Source: an uncultured Desulfobacter sp. (GTDB lineage Bacteria > Desulfobacterota > Desulfobacteria > Desulfobacterales > Desulfobacteraceae). Taken from it: DNA of 64,000 bases. The stretch is from NCBI RefSeq assembly GCF_963664415.1, contig NZ_OY761443.1, forward strand, positions 434,001 to 498,000, written 5' to 3'. The translations under genes and the position numbers were made by a program. Positions 56,696 to 64,000 of this stretch are shown piece by piece. Numbering within the stretch: position 1 is the first letter of the stretch; each line of letters starts with the position of its first letter. The notes below the pieces were generated by a model, which did no database searches, was not told the origin of the DNA, and saw only the letters and a program-made list of their open reading frames with translations.

Positions 56696-56801
56696 AAGCG
56701 CGACACCAAAACCCCCGTCAATCAAGGCTTTCTAATGCTTGGTCAGCACACACTCAGCACACCCATGTTAATTCAATGGATAAAATGGAAGTCGAATCCT
56801 T

Positions 56802-57278
56802 ATGGAAGAATATGTTACATTCTTGCTGAACGGCGGAGCGGATCCTTATACTGTTGCTCATTACTGTACAATCACTAAATTTTTCATGAAAAAAATCGGG
56901 GCACCTATCAATCACACGTACAAAATCCCCCGAGATGCAAAACGCCGGCATGATCTAAAACACCAACGCAGGTGGTTCACTGACCAGGATATTGCCCAGT
57001 GCATGACATATCAATTCCCAGTGATGCATGTTCGGAACCATCTGCTTGTCCGGTTACTTGTGGAAACCGGCGCCCGGATCAATGAAATTGCACATATTAC
57101 CGTTGGCAATGTAAACTTTGGGAAGCGTACAATCCTTATCAGCTACTCAAAAACGATTCCAAGGCCTGTCTTTTTCTCCCAGGAATCAGGCATTTTCATG
57201 AAGCGGTATTTTAAAACAGATAGGGTTACCCCCAAAAAAAATCAGGCCACAGACGACCGTGGCCCCGGTTATCTATGA
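56802..57278 (+). pseudogene. Tyrosine integrase N-terminal fragment
   Basis: 158 codons with an N-terminal SAM-like core-binding domain (EEYVTFLLNGGADPYTVAHY) and the first catalytic arginine in LLVETGARINEIAHITVGN. The frame ends at 57278 before the His-x-x-Arg and Tyr boxes, so it cannot recombine. No ribosome site precedes the ATG. It lies 107 bases right of the tmRNA fragment and on the same strand as the C-terminal remnant on the other side. Confidence 0.82.
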
Positions 57279-57316
57279 CCTGATTTAAAAGCGGCTTGGA
57301 TGTTGAAACGTGATGT

Positions 57317-57574
57317 TTATGGAACGGCCAGGCGGGAAAAAATCTTTTGCTGTTCGCATCTCGTGGATGTGTGCAGACGGGTCAACACTTCGTCCGGGAT
57401 ATCCAGTGCGGATGGAGATAGGGTATGGGAGAATGACAGGTCCATAACAAAGGTATGGCCGCAGTCGGCATTTTTGCAGCAGCAATACAGACGTTTGACT
57501 TCGTCAGACTCAATTGATGATGATGATATTGTTGCGGTACAGCCACACCGATTACACGTCACTTTCACTGCCAT
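57317..57574 (-). CDS. Ogr/Delta-like zinc-finger phage activator
   Basis: 85 residues. CNRCGCTATISSS followed by LYCCCKNADCGHTFVMDLSF holds the four zinc cysteines and the aromatic-rich block of P2 Ogr. Such proteins activate P2-like late promoters. ACAGGAGAATACA precedes the ATG. It directly follows the cut portal gene in the same direction and appears intact. Confidence 0.9.
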   Translation of the reverse strand: MAVKVTCNRCGCTATISSSSIESDEVKRLYCCCKNADCGHTFVMDLSFSHTLSPSALDIPDEVLTRLHTSTRCEQQKIFSRLAVP

Positions 57575-57595
57575 TGATTGTATTCTCCTGTTTTT

Positions 57596-58291
57596 TTAAA
57601 ACAGATTTCGGAAGTTGCCCAGCTTTTTTGCAGACTTTACGGCATCCCTGATTGAATTTTTATCTTTGGTTGTCAGGCTGGCTGCGGCTGAATAAAAAAT
57701 ATAGCCGACATGGGCACCGTTCATGTAATACCTGCGTCGGAATAGTGTGGCGTCCTCGTTTAACAGCATGGACTGGATTGCCCCGAGGTATGACGGCAGG
57801 CCATAGATGGTCTGGGACACGTCATAGTTTTTGATGTGGATCACCTCCCCTACCTCAAAGTCCGTTCTGGATCCGTCAACATTCAGCATGCAATATTGAT
57901 TTTCCGTTTTCATCCGGCGCATGTTTATGGCCGGCAAGTGTCTCAAGAAAACAGTCTCGCCAAGAAAATTTTTAACCTTCTGGAAATATGCATTGTTGAA
58001 CGTGACATAATCTGTTGTAAACGGCTGCATCTGTGTAACCGGGCAGGCGGTTGATGGCAAGAACGTGCGCAGGATCATGTTTGTTTTGAACTCCAGGAGT
58101 GGGCCATGGTAGGCATTGGCCCCACGCAGCCTGGCAAGACCTGCCCAGGAAACCGGCGGCGCATAATACTGCCCGTTGTCGAGCAACCAGATCCCCACAT
58201 AATCGGTCAGGTACTGCCCGTCAAGAATGGGTTCAGGATCCCCGAAGGTAAAAGCCATGGTTGTTGATGAATCGTTTTGGATCTCTTCCAT
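57596..58291 (-). pseudogene. P2-like portal protein (gpQ), C-terminus lost
   Basis: 231 codons matching the N-terminal two thirds of P2 gpQ: FTFGDPEPILDGQYLTDYV, DYVTFNNAYFQKVKN, LPSYLGAIQSMLLNEDATLF and the GNFRNLF block. Full proteins are about 340 residues; here a TAA follows NLF at once and the sequence joins the ogr leader, which points to a deletion of the last 110 or so codons. It lies 12 bases after the terminase gene on the same strand, as Q and P do in P2. Confidence 0.9.
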
Positions 58292-58303
58292 TGTGCATAT
58301 CTC

Positions 58304-59340
58304 CTATAAAGTCTCTACGATGTTGTCCTGGATCTGGTCATGGCTGATGGGCTCGTTTGCAAGGGCGTGCATAATGGCCCATGCCACGTCCGCATGGCCT
58401 GTGGTGTCTGTCCTGTTTGCTGCGTATGTGATCTGGCCGCTGTTTGTTGTTGTTTTGCGGATGGTCAAAAAGGCATGTGAAATTGTGGTTTCCTCGGCAT
58501 CCCATAAAAGCCGGTTGGCGCCAATTACCTCCTGGGCCTTGAGCACCATGGATGTTTTATTGCCTACGCAATAGTGGATGGGGGTTGCCTGGGGATAAAA
58601 ATTGCGCACGGTGTCAAATACACCCATGCCAGGTCCGGTTACATCAATGCCCATGTATGCAAAATTGTATTGCTGGATCAGTTTTTTGATCTCTGCCGCC
58701 TGCCATGTAAAGCTTTTATTCACCCATTTAAGCCGGGTAATCAGCCTGAATTTACCGTTATTCTCAAGGGGCGGCATCAGGATAACAAAGGAGGCATCAT
58801 CCCCGGAGCGGCTTGGATCATACCCGCCCCATACCGGGTAATTCCCCACGGGCCGTTTTGCGTTTGGATCAATGTCCGTCCATGTGCTGGTATCTACGGC
58901 GCAGTGCTCCAGGTCTGCAAACTTAAAAACGCCGAAGGTGTCATCCACAAACAGGCAGCCGAACAGGTTTTTGAATTCATCCGGGGAATATTCCAGCTTT
59001 AGCTGGACCCGGTCGAACAGATCACACCCTGCCCTTTCCGCATCATCCAGGGTGATGATTTTCCGGTATGTGTTATCCGGGCAAAGGATGCCGGACTGCA
59101 TCTGCTTAAACCCGGGGAACTCCACCCGTTTCTTTTTAAACCGCTGATTGTACCGGTCTCCGGTCCACATGTCATCCCATTGGCCCTTGTTCCGCCAATC
59201 ATAAACCGTGCGCAGGGGAACGTTTGTGATCTCTGCGATCTCTTTGGGTTTGTGCCGGCGCAAATATAACCGTTTTGCGGCTGTTTGCCAAAATATCCCC
59301 CAGCCGGGATTTGATCGAACGCAATCAGGTCTGGGAAGAT
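58304..59340 (-). pseudogene. P2-like terminase large subunit (gpP) lacking the ATPase domain
   Basis: An N-terminal helix-turn-helix (KEIAEITNVPLRTVYDWRNK) is joined near 59165 to the C-terminal part of gpP (FKNLFGCLFVDDTFGVFKF, GGYDPSRSGDDASFVIL, MGIDVTGPGMGVFD, DTTGHADVAWAIMHAL). The nuclease domain with its Asp residues is present; the middle, with Walker A and B (about 250 residues), is missing, yet the frame is kept. The first codons also seem lost, since the homology stops near 59290-59340 where the scaffold remnant begins. Confidence 0.88.
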
Positions 59341-59926
59341 AAACTGCATTGAAGTGATTGAAAACTTTGCCGAGACCGGGAAATTCTACCTGGGCGGCCT
59401 GGCCATGACAGATGAACCGGCAAGCCTTGGCACGGATGAAATGCGTTTTTCCACAAACCCGGACCGCACATTCACGGCCCGGTATCCCGGAGAGCCGGTC
59501 CCGGACCTGCGGGATGCCGCCGATGATGAAACGGCATTTACCTTGTTTCGCAAGCTTCTGCATATCTTTTCCAAATTAAAACCAGAAACTGAAATAAAAG
59601 AGGAAGAACCCATGGACCAGAAACAATTTGATGAGCTGAAGGGTGAATTTAAAAAAAGCCTTGATGCCGTATCCGGCCTTGCTGAACGGCTTGATACATT
59701 TATGGCCGCAGGCGATCAGCCCCAGGATGATATGGAGGATACCCCGGACGATTCCGGAGATGACACCGCCACGCCCCCGGCAGAGGACTTTACCGAACTT
59801 AAAACCGGACTGGACGACCTGGGAAAAAAGTTTGATTCCCTGGTTGAACGGATGGAAAAGGCAGTGCCCGGTACCCGGTTTACCGAGACAACCGCACCGG
59901 CAGGCGACGAGGACGAACTTCTTTAA
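59339..59926 (+). pseudogene. P2-like capsid scaffold/protease (gpO), N-terminus lost
   Basis: Starts abruptly at VIENFAETGKFYLGGLAMTD, which aligns with the middle of gpO (P2: NFANTGKCYLVGLAVTDDP). The serine-protease N-terminal third is missing; the remaining part includes the linker and the acidic coiled-coil scaffold (FDELKGEFKKSLDAVSGLAE). A GTG at 59354 could restart translation. A near copy of its last 30 codons recurs at 63482. Confidence 0.87.
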
Positions 59927-59960
59927 TGCCGGCAGTATCCCGGCACCAGGAGAATCATAG

Positions 59961-61322
59961 ATGAAAAAAGAGACAAAACAGAAGTTTAACATCATCAAGG
60001 CCCGGATCGCTAAAGCCTACGGGGTTGATACCGTGTCCGAACAGTTTTCAGCCACACCGACGGTGGAACAGCGGCTGAATGATAAAATTGTTGAACAGGA
60101 CAATTTCCTGTCCCGGATCAATGTCATCTCTGTTGATGAGATCGAGGGACAGAACATCCTTGGGTATGCGTCCGGGCCAGCATCCGGAAGGACCGACACC
60201 AGTGGAGACGGCGAACGTACGCCAAATAATCTGCTGGGGCTGGATACCTATGATTACAAGCTTTACCAGACCAACTCTGATGTGTACATGCGCTATGCCA
60301 CCATGGACGTCTGGGCTAAATTCCCGGATATGGCGGACCGGTATGCACGTTATGTCCAAAAACGGATTGCAAACGACCGGTGCCTGATCGGGTGGTATGG
60401 AGAGTCGGAAGCTGCCGACACAGACCTGGCCACATACCCGTTGATGCAGGATGTCAACAAGGGCTGGCTCCAATATATGCGGGAAAAACTATCCGCAAAC
60501 ATCCTGACCCAGGGAGAGAAAGCCGCAGGGGAAATCCGGATCGGTGCGGATGGTGATTTTGTGAACCTTGACCATGCAGTGGCAGAACTTGTTGCCGGCA
60601 TCCCAAGATACCTTCGCCAGGATCTGATTGCCTTGATCGGTGACGAACTGGTGGGCATGGAAAAATCGGCCCTGTATCAGGCCATTGGTGCCCAGCCAAC
60701 CGAGAAAACACTTGCCAAGATCGAAAAAGAGCTTGAAAACGATCTGGCCGCGCTCAAACTGATCAAGAGCATTAAGCAAAAAGAGCAGGTCAAGGCGGAA
60801 AGTCTGGTACCCAAATATTTGCCGACGGTCACCGGCCTGATGGCGTCCGGTTCCGACCATGCGCTGCTGGGCCAGGTGTTGATCTGGCTGTTTGATATCA
60901 AGGACATTGCCCAGGCCATGGGCCTGGCCATCTACTGCATTGAACATGATGTGCCCATGCCTGAACGGTTTAGACGCGATCTGCCCACATATCTATGCGA
61001 TACCATAATTGAATGGGCAGACACTGAATTTGAAGCCGGCCGCAGTGTGGAGCCATATTTTACCCGGGTGTTTGATCTGGCGGAAGATTGGGATATCCAC
61101 GATGAGATCCGGGCTAAATTTTACCGGCTCAAAGGGCTGATCGTCATGGACAAGGAAGACTTTGTCATGGCCGTCCCTGCCTTGGAAACCGCTATGGAGT
61201 ATGGTGCAAAGGTAAAGACCGCCCTGGGCGACGCCAAGAAAAAGTGTGCCGCTTGTTTGGAATCCGGCACTGAACCTGAAACCAATAAAGAGACCGAACC
61301 AGAGCCTCCGACAGACGAATAG
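59961..61322 (+). pseudogene. In-frame fusion of P2-like major capsid (gpN) and small terminase (gpM)
   Basis: 453 codons. Residues 1 to about 248 match gpN (NFLSRINVISVDEIEGQNIL, YMRYATMDVWAKFPDMADRY, LIALIGDELVGMEKSALYQA), but the last 90 or so capsid residues are missing. Near 60705 the frame continues as gpM lacking its first 30 or so residues (LVPKYLPTVTGLMASGSDHA, IWLFDIKDIAQAMGLAIYC, DIHDEIRAKFYRLKGLIV). A deletion kept the frame. AGGAGAATCATAG precedes the ATG. A protein may still be made, but it should not assemble as a capsid. Confidence 0.9.
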
Positions 61323-61342
61323 CCCGACCCAGCTCCCCGCCC

Positions 61343-61417
61343 AACCGGCCGCGCCCGGTCCAGGAACAATGCCTTTGGCCATTGTCCCACGGACCGGCGG
61401 CCGGTTTTTTATTTTCC
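61343..61417 (+). terminator. Strong terminator after phage late genes
   Basis: AACCGGCCGC with GCGGCCGGTT, and an inner CCGGTCC/GGACCGG, form a long stem closed by a central hairpin, followed by TTTTTTATTTT. It begins 21 bases after the capsid/terminase stop and separates it from the cargo genes. Confidence 0.9.
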
Positions 61418-61456
61418 GCTGCACCTGTAAATACGCATAGGTAATTTTCGCACTAG

Positions 61457-61484
61457 TTGATTTTTTTCATAAAACTGTTATTGT
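61457..61484 (+). promoter_or_regulatory. Candidate promoter of the cargo cassette
   Basis: TTGATT, 16 bases, TATTGT resembles a sigma-70 promoter; it is 35 bases before the first cargo start. AT-rich surroundings make chance matches likely. Confidence 0.4.
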
Positions 61485-61518
61485 TTCTTAAAAGAACGAG
61501 GTTTATGGGAGGGGATTT

Positions 61519-61797
61519 GTGGTTACAGAAATTTTAGATCGGCTTGTTTGTTCAGACGATTCGAACGAGGATAAAACGAACAGCCGTACGGCAAAGACAG
61601 GCGAAGTGAACAAGCGCTCTTTTCATGGCCGCATTGTCAGGGGAGCCAGGTCAGGTTCTTCATGCAGAAGAATTTCGGCATATTCACCAAGGTTTGAACT
61701 ATTGAAGTTCAATGTCATAAAAAGAGCAAGCTCAAAATACAATACCTTAGACAGAGACATGATATCTGAGGCTTGGGATAAAGTTGCCAAGAGATAA
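61519..61797 (+). CDS. Small basic hypothetical protein (cargo gene 1)
   Basis: 92 residues from GTG 61519, which has GGGAGGGG five bases before it. The middle is Arg/Ser-rich (RIVRGARSGSSCRRISAYSP) and the end has a short acidic helix. I recognise no family. Its stop overlaps the start of the next gene by 14 bases, which supports coding and joint synthesis. It lies behind its own promoter after the phage terminator, as phage morons do. Confidence 0.62.
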   Translation: MVTEILDRLVCSDDSNEDKTNSRTAKTGEVNKRSFHGRIVRGARSGSSCRRISAYSPRFELLKFNVIKRASSKYNTLDRDMISEAWDKVAKR

Positions 61798-62392
61798 ATC
61801 TCATAAATACAATTTCATATATGAAAAACTGGTTCCGGACGATAACGACATTGTCGGACTTATTGCCTATGGGATCTATAAAAGAAAAAAAATTGAATTC
61901 ATAAAACAATATATTGCGGAGAACGATGGGGCAGATCCGGGTGAGGACATTATCCATGATTTTCATATGGCCAGCCTTCAGCATATAGACGGATACAGGC
62001 TTGAAGCTTCCAAACTTTCACTTGATTTTGCAAGGACCTATTGGGATGGTTTTCTTCAGGATACTGAAAATGAGCTGAATGATGCCAAACAGGATCTTGA
62101 CGAAGAATATGAGAACCGCTGTACCAGAGAGATTGAAAGACTCAACAGGGAAAACGAAGAACGTAAACTAATTTTTGAACAGAAAGTAGGACTTCTTAAA
62201 CCGAAATTCTGGTATGGTGTTGCACAGAGTATTGTTGCTTCGCTTCTTGTTTTGTTCGTCGTTTTTTTCCTTTTTATTGCCACTGAATCTTACCGGATTG
62301 ATGCGATAAAAACATTCAGAAATTTTGCAGAGATCGTTAAAACAATAAATTCTGAACATTCATCACAACCCCATCCATCAGTAAATGAATGA
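61784..62392 (+). CDS. Membrane-anchored hypothetical protein (cargo gene 2)
   Basis: 202 residues from TTG 61784 (TGGGATAAAG before it). Residues about 12-40 (YEKLVPDDNDIVGLIAYGIY) start a compact domain, residues 95-150 are a long charged coiled coil, and residues about 164-185 (SIVASLLVLFVVFFLFIATE) are one membrane helix, leaving a short C-terminal tail. So an N-terminal sensor or effector domain probably faces the cytoplasm on a helical stalk. Not a P2 structural gene. Position suggests a lysogenic-conversion or defence gene, but there is no direct sign of that function. Confidence 0.75.
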   Translation: MPRDKSHKYNFIYEKLVPDDNDIVGLIAYGIYKRKKIEFIKQYIAENDGADPGEDIIHDFHMASLQHIDGYRLEASKLSLDFARTYWDGFLQDTENELNDAKQDLDEEYENRCTREIERLNRENEERKLIFEQKVGLLKPKFWYGVAQSIVASLLVLFVVFFLFIATESYRIDAIKTFRNFAEIVKTINSEHSSQPHPSVNE

Positions 62393-62417
62393 GCTGTTAT
62401 CCACTTCAAAGCTCAAG

Positions 62418-62436
62418 CCAGGCTTACTGAGCCTGG
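62418..62436 (+). terminator. Possible terminator of the cargo cassette
   Basis: CCAGGCT and AGCCTGG form a 7-bp stem with a 5-base loop, followed by the AT-rich TATATTAAATTTATT. Weak T run. Confidence 0.5.
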
Positions 62437-62600
62437 TATATTAAATTTATTCTTGCGTTTCTTAGTCCAGGGTGGTTAATCTCCAATTAAATTGAATCTT
62501 TACATCAACCAGTTTTATTAAAAAAATGAATAGGCAGAATCCGCCTATCACCATATTGGCCCATTCTGTCTATTTCACTTTATACTCAAAGAAGGTTTCT

Positions 62601-62822
62601 ATGCACACCTACATTAAAGAATGTGAAACCGCTATCCTGCAAATATACAAGGGATTGGAATATTACAAAGACCTGTTAGATAACTGTTTTAGCACTGAAG
62701 TGCTCACAATTCCGATTGATACTCCCGATGAAGAAATTGATCGAATAACCGAAAAGTGGACAGAAGATAATCTCCTGTTCGACAGCCGTAGGTATACGAA
62801 ATCCGGAAAGCCCTATCAATAA
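62601..62822 (+). CDS. Small acidic hypothetical protein
   Basis: 73 residues from ATG 62601, after AAGAAGGTTTCT. The first half is helical (YIKECETAILQIYKGLEYYK), the second contains an acidic stretch (DTPDEEIDRITEKWTEDN). No family recognised. It lies alone between the cargo cassette and the transposase fragment, and could be a cargo gene or chance frame; the residue composition favours a real protein. Confidence 0.5.
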   Translation: MHTYIKECETAILQIYKGLEYYKDLLDNCFSTEVLTIPIDTPDEEIDRITEKWTEDNLLFDSRRYTKSGKPYQ

Positions 62823-62874
62823 AGAGATACAGCTATCCCTCTAAAATGGCGTAGTGCCTACATATTTTAAGTGT

Positions 62875-63480
62875 TTATCCTATGGACTTGATTTTCGCAG
62901 GAAGTTTTATGTTTAATTTTTTAAATAGGTTACGCTGATTTTGAGTGAGTTCTGTGTACTGTAGTACACGCCCATCTTTATGCAAAAATTCGCCTAAATG
63001 GAGCCGTTCCAGCTCGGCGCGGACCCTGGGCCAGCTCAAGCCGGTCTCCAGCTCGGTAACCCGCACCAGGAGCAGGGCCAGCCAGCACAGCAGGACATGA
63101 GAGCGGATGCGGTCGTCTTTGGTGTGGTAGACAGGCCGGAGGGACAGGGTGGACTTTAAAGTGCGGAACGCGCGCTCGACTTCCATGAGTTGTTTGTAGC
63201 CAAGGGCGATATCCTCAGCCGACAGGCTTTTGTCGCTTGTGCTCAAAAGATATTTGCCGTCCAGCTTTTCCGCCTGCTTAATCTTAGCCTTATCCACCGT
63301 CAGCTTGCCTGACTTCAGTTCCTTGAGGTATCTGCCCATGGACCGGTGTGCCAGGAGAGCATATTTGGATTTGAGATATGCTTTGCCGGACCGTTTGTTC
63401 AGTGCCGCCAGCTCCGTTTCGATCCGCTCCAGGTTCCTTGCCCTGACATGTTTGTCGTGTTCAGCCTGTTCTGGGTTGTA
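62875..63480 (-). pseudogene. IS1634-like transposase, C-terminal fragment
   Basis: The open frame reads from the junction at 63480 to the stop at 62875, about 200 codons: ERIETELAALNKRSGKAYLK, then MEVERAFRTLKSTLSLRPVY with the catalytic Glu of the DDE site, then RIRSHVLLCWLALLLVRVTE. The N-terminal part with the two Asp residues is absent; the frame runs straight into the phage scaffold copy at 63481. An ATG at 63339 is internal to the family and not a real start. No terminal inverted repeat was recognised on the left side. Confidence 0.85.
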
Positions 63481-63481
63481 A

Positions 63482-63575
63482 GCTGGTTGAACGGATGGAA
63501 AAGGCCGTGCCCGGTACCCGGTTTACCGAGACAACCGCACCGGCAGGCGACGAGGACGAACTTCTTTAATGCCGG
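63482..63575 (+). pseudogene. Second copy of scaffold (gpO) 3' end
   Basis: Reads VERMEKAVPGTRFTETTAP and ends GDEDELL, as at 59840-59926, with one base difference. It lacks everything upstream because the IS1634-like fragment abuts it at 63480. Confidence 0.88.
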
Positions 63576-63603
63576 CAGTATCCCGGCACCAGGAGAATCA
63601 TAG

Positions 63604-64000
63604 ATGAAAAAAGAGACCAAACAGAAGTTTAACATCATCAAGGCCCGGATCGCTAAAGCCTACGGGGTTGACACCGTGTCCGAACAGTTTTCAGCCACAC
63701 CCACGGTAGAACAGCGGCTGAATGATAAAATTGTTGAACAGGACAATTTCCTGTCCCGGATCAATGTCATCTCTGTTGATGAGATCGAGGGACAGAACAT
63801 CCTTGGGTATGCGTCCGGACCTGCCTCCGGCCGGACCGACACCAGCGGCGACGGCGAACGTACGCCGAATAATCTGCTGGGGCTGGATACCTATGACTAC
63901 AAGCTTTACCAGACCAACTCTGATGTGTACATGCGCTATGCCACCATGGACGTCTGGGCTAAATTCCCGGATATGGCGGACCGGTATGCACGTTATGTCC
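63604..64000 (+). CDS. Second copy of P2-like major capsid (gpN), 3' end outside window
   Basis: The first 132 codons are identical in protein to the capsid part at 59961, with AGGAGAATCATAG before the ATG. Over 63482-64000 I count 14 base differences from the first copy, all synonymous. Since the frame is open to the window edge, this copy may be full length and part of a more complete prophage to the right. Confidence 0.88.
   Translation, partial: MKKETKQKFNIIKARIAKAYGVDTVSEQFSATPTVEQRLNDKIVEQDNFLSRINVISVDEIEGQNILGYASGPASGRTDTSGDGERTPNNLLGLDTYDYKLYQTNSDVYMRYATMDVWAKFPDMADRYARYV

Noticed and set aside
62875..63339. Intact 154-residue gene
   Set aside because: It is the C-terminal end of a longer transposase frame open to 63480; the ATG is internal.
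63482..64000. Assembly duplication of 59840-60359
   Set aside because: The 14 synonymous differences show two real, diverged copies.

Overview
The window looks like chromosomal DNA of a Gram-negative, sulfate-reducing-type deltaproteobacterium (Desulfobacterota, probably Desulfobacter/Desulfobacterium-like). This is inferred from the gene set: a selenocysteine-containing SelD, paired phenylacetate-CoA ligase and ACT protein, several HDOD and chemosensory proteins, a PEP-CTERM protein, and F0 genes placed apart from F1. The genus is a guess. About 56.6 kb is chromosome; the last 7.3 kb is an accessory region built from P2-like prophage remnants.

Layout: (1) 1-3.6 kb, minus strand: manC (cut by the window edge), an ArsR-methyltransferase fusion, a metal-dependent hydrolase, a universal stress protein and a small membrane protein. 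(2) 3.8-12.3 kb: murJ, divergent hutH/hutI, a phosphoesterase, a LapA-like protein and mutS. (3) 12.3-14.1 kb: an AmiC-type amidase broken by three single-base homopolymer insertions. (4) 14.2-19.9 kb: enoyl-CoA hydratase, paaK, an ACT protein, a GspE/PilB ATPase and an HDOD protein. (5) 19.9-25.7 kb, minus: a sensor kinase whose phosphoacceptor His is replaced by Asp, a zinc-ribbon ParA ATPase, a small protein, a PilZ protein and the F0 genes atpZ-atpI-atpB-atpE. (6) 25.8-30.2 kb, minus: selD (UGA = Sec), pgeF, hldE-type adenylyltransferase, a nitrilase-family amidase and class II DAHP synthase. (7) 30.5-44.3 kb: small genes, then a chemosensory cluster cheW-mcp-cheA-cheD-HDOD-cheY-cheX-cheB-PAS/DHp-REC-cheR. 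(8) 44.7-45.9 kb: a PEP-CTERM gene behind a candidate sigma-54 promoter, and a 334-bp MITE-like element. (9) 45.9-56.1 kb, minus: recC-recB-recD and vapBC. (10) 56.3-64 kb: an integrase C-terminal remnant, a tmRNA 3'-end fragment (attachment site), an integrase N-terminal fragment, then Ogr, truncated portal, ATPase-deleted terminase, truncated scaffold and a capsid/small-terminase fusion, a two-gene cargo cassette, an IS1634-like transposase fragment and the start of a second capsid gene.

Functional links: the chemosensory cluster holds a full adaptation set (CheR, CheB, CheD), two phospho-sinks or outputs (CheY and a single REC protein) and a CheX phosphatase, so it should form one signalling array. 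Two proteins there carry a histidine-bearing DHp domain without an ATPase, while the sensor kinase at 20 kb has an ATPase without the DHp histidine. A two-hairpin intergenic repeat, present five times, lies mainly before genes, including cheY and one of the DHp proteins. The prophage part is eroded by deletions, two of which keep the reading frame; the second capsid copy at the right edge differs only at synonymous positions, so it probably comes from a different phage and not from a recent tandem duplication.
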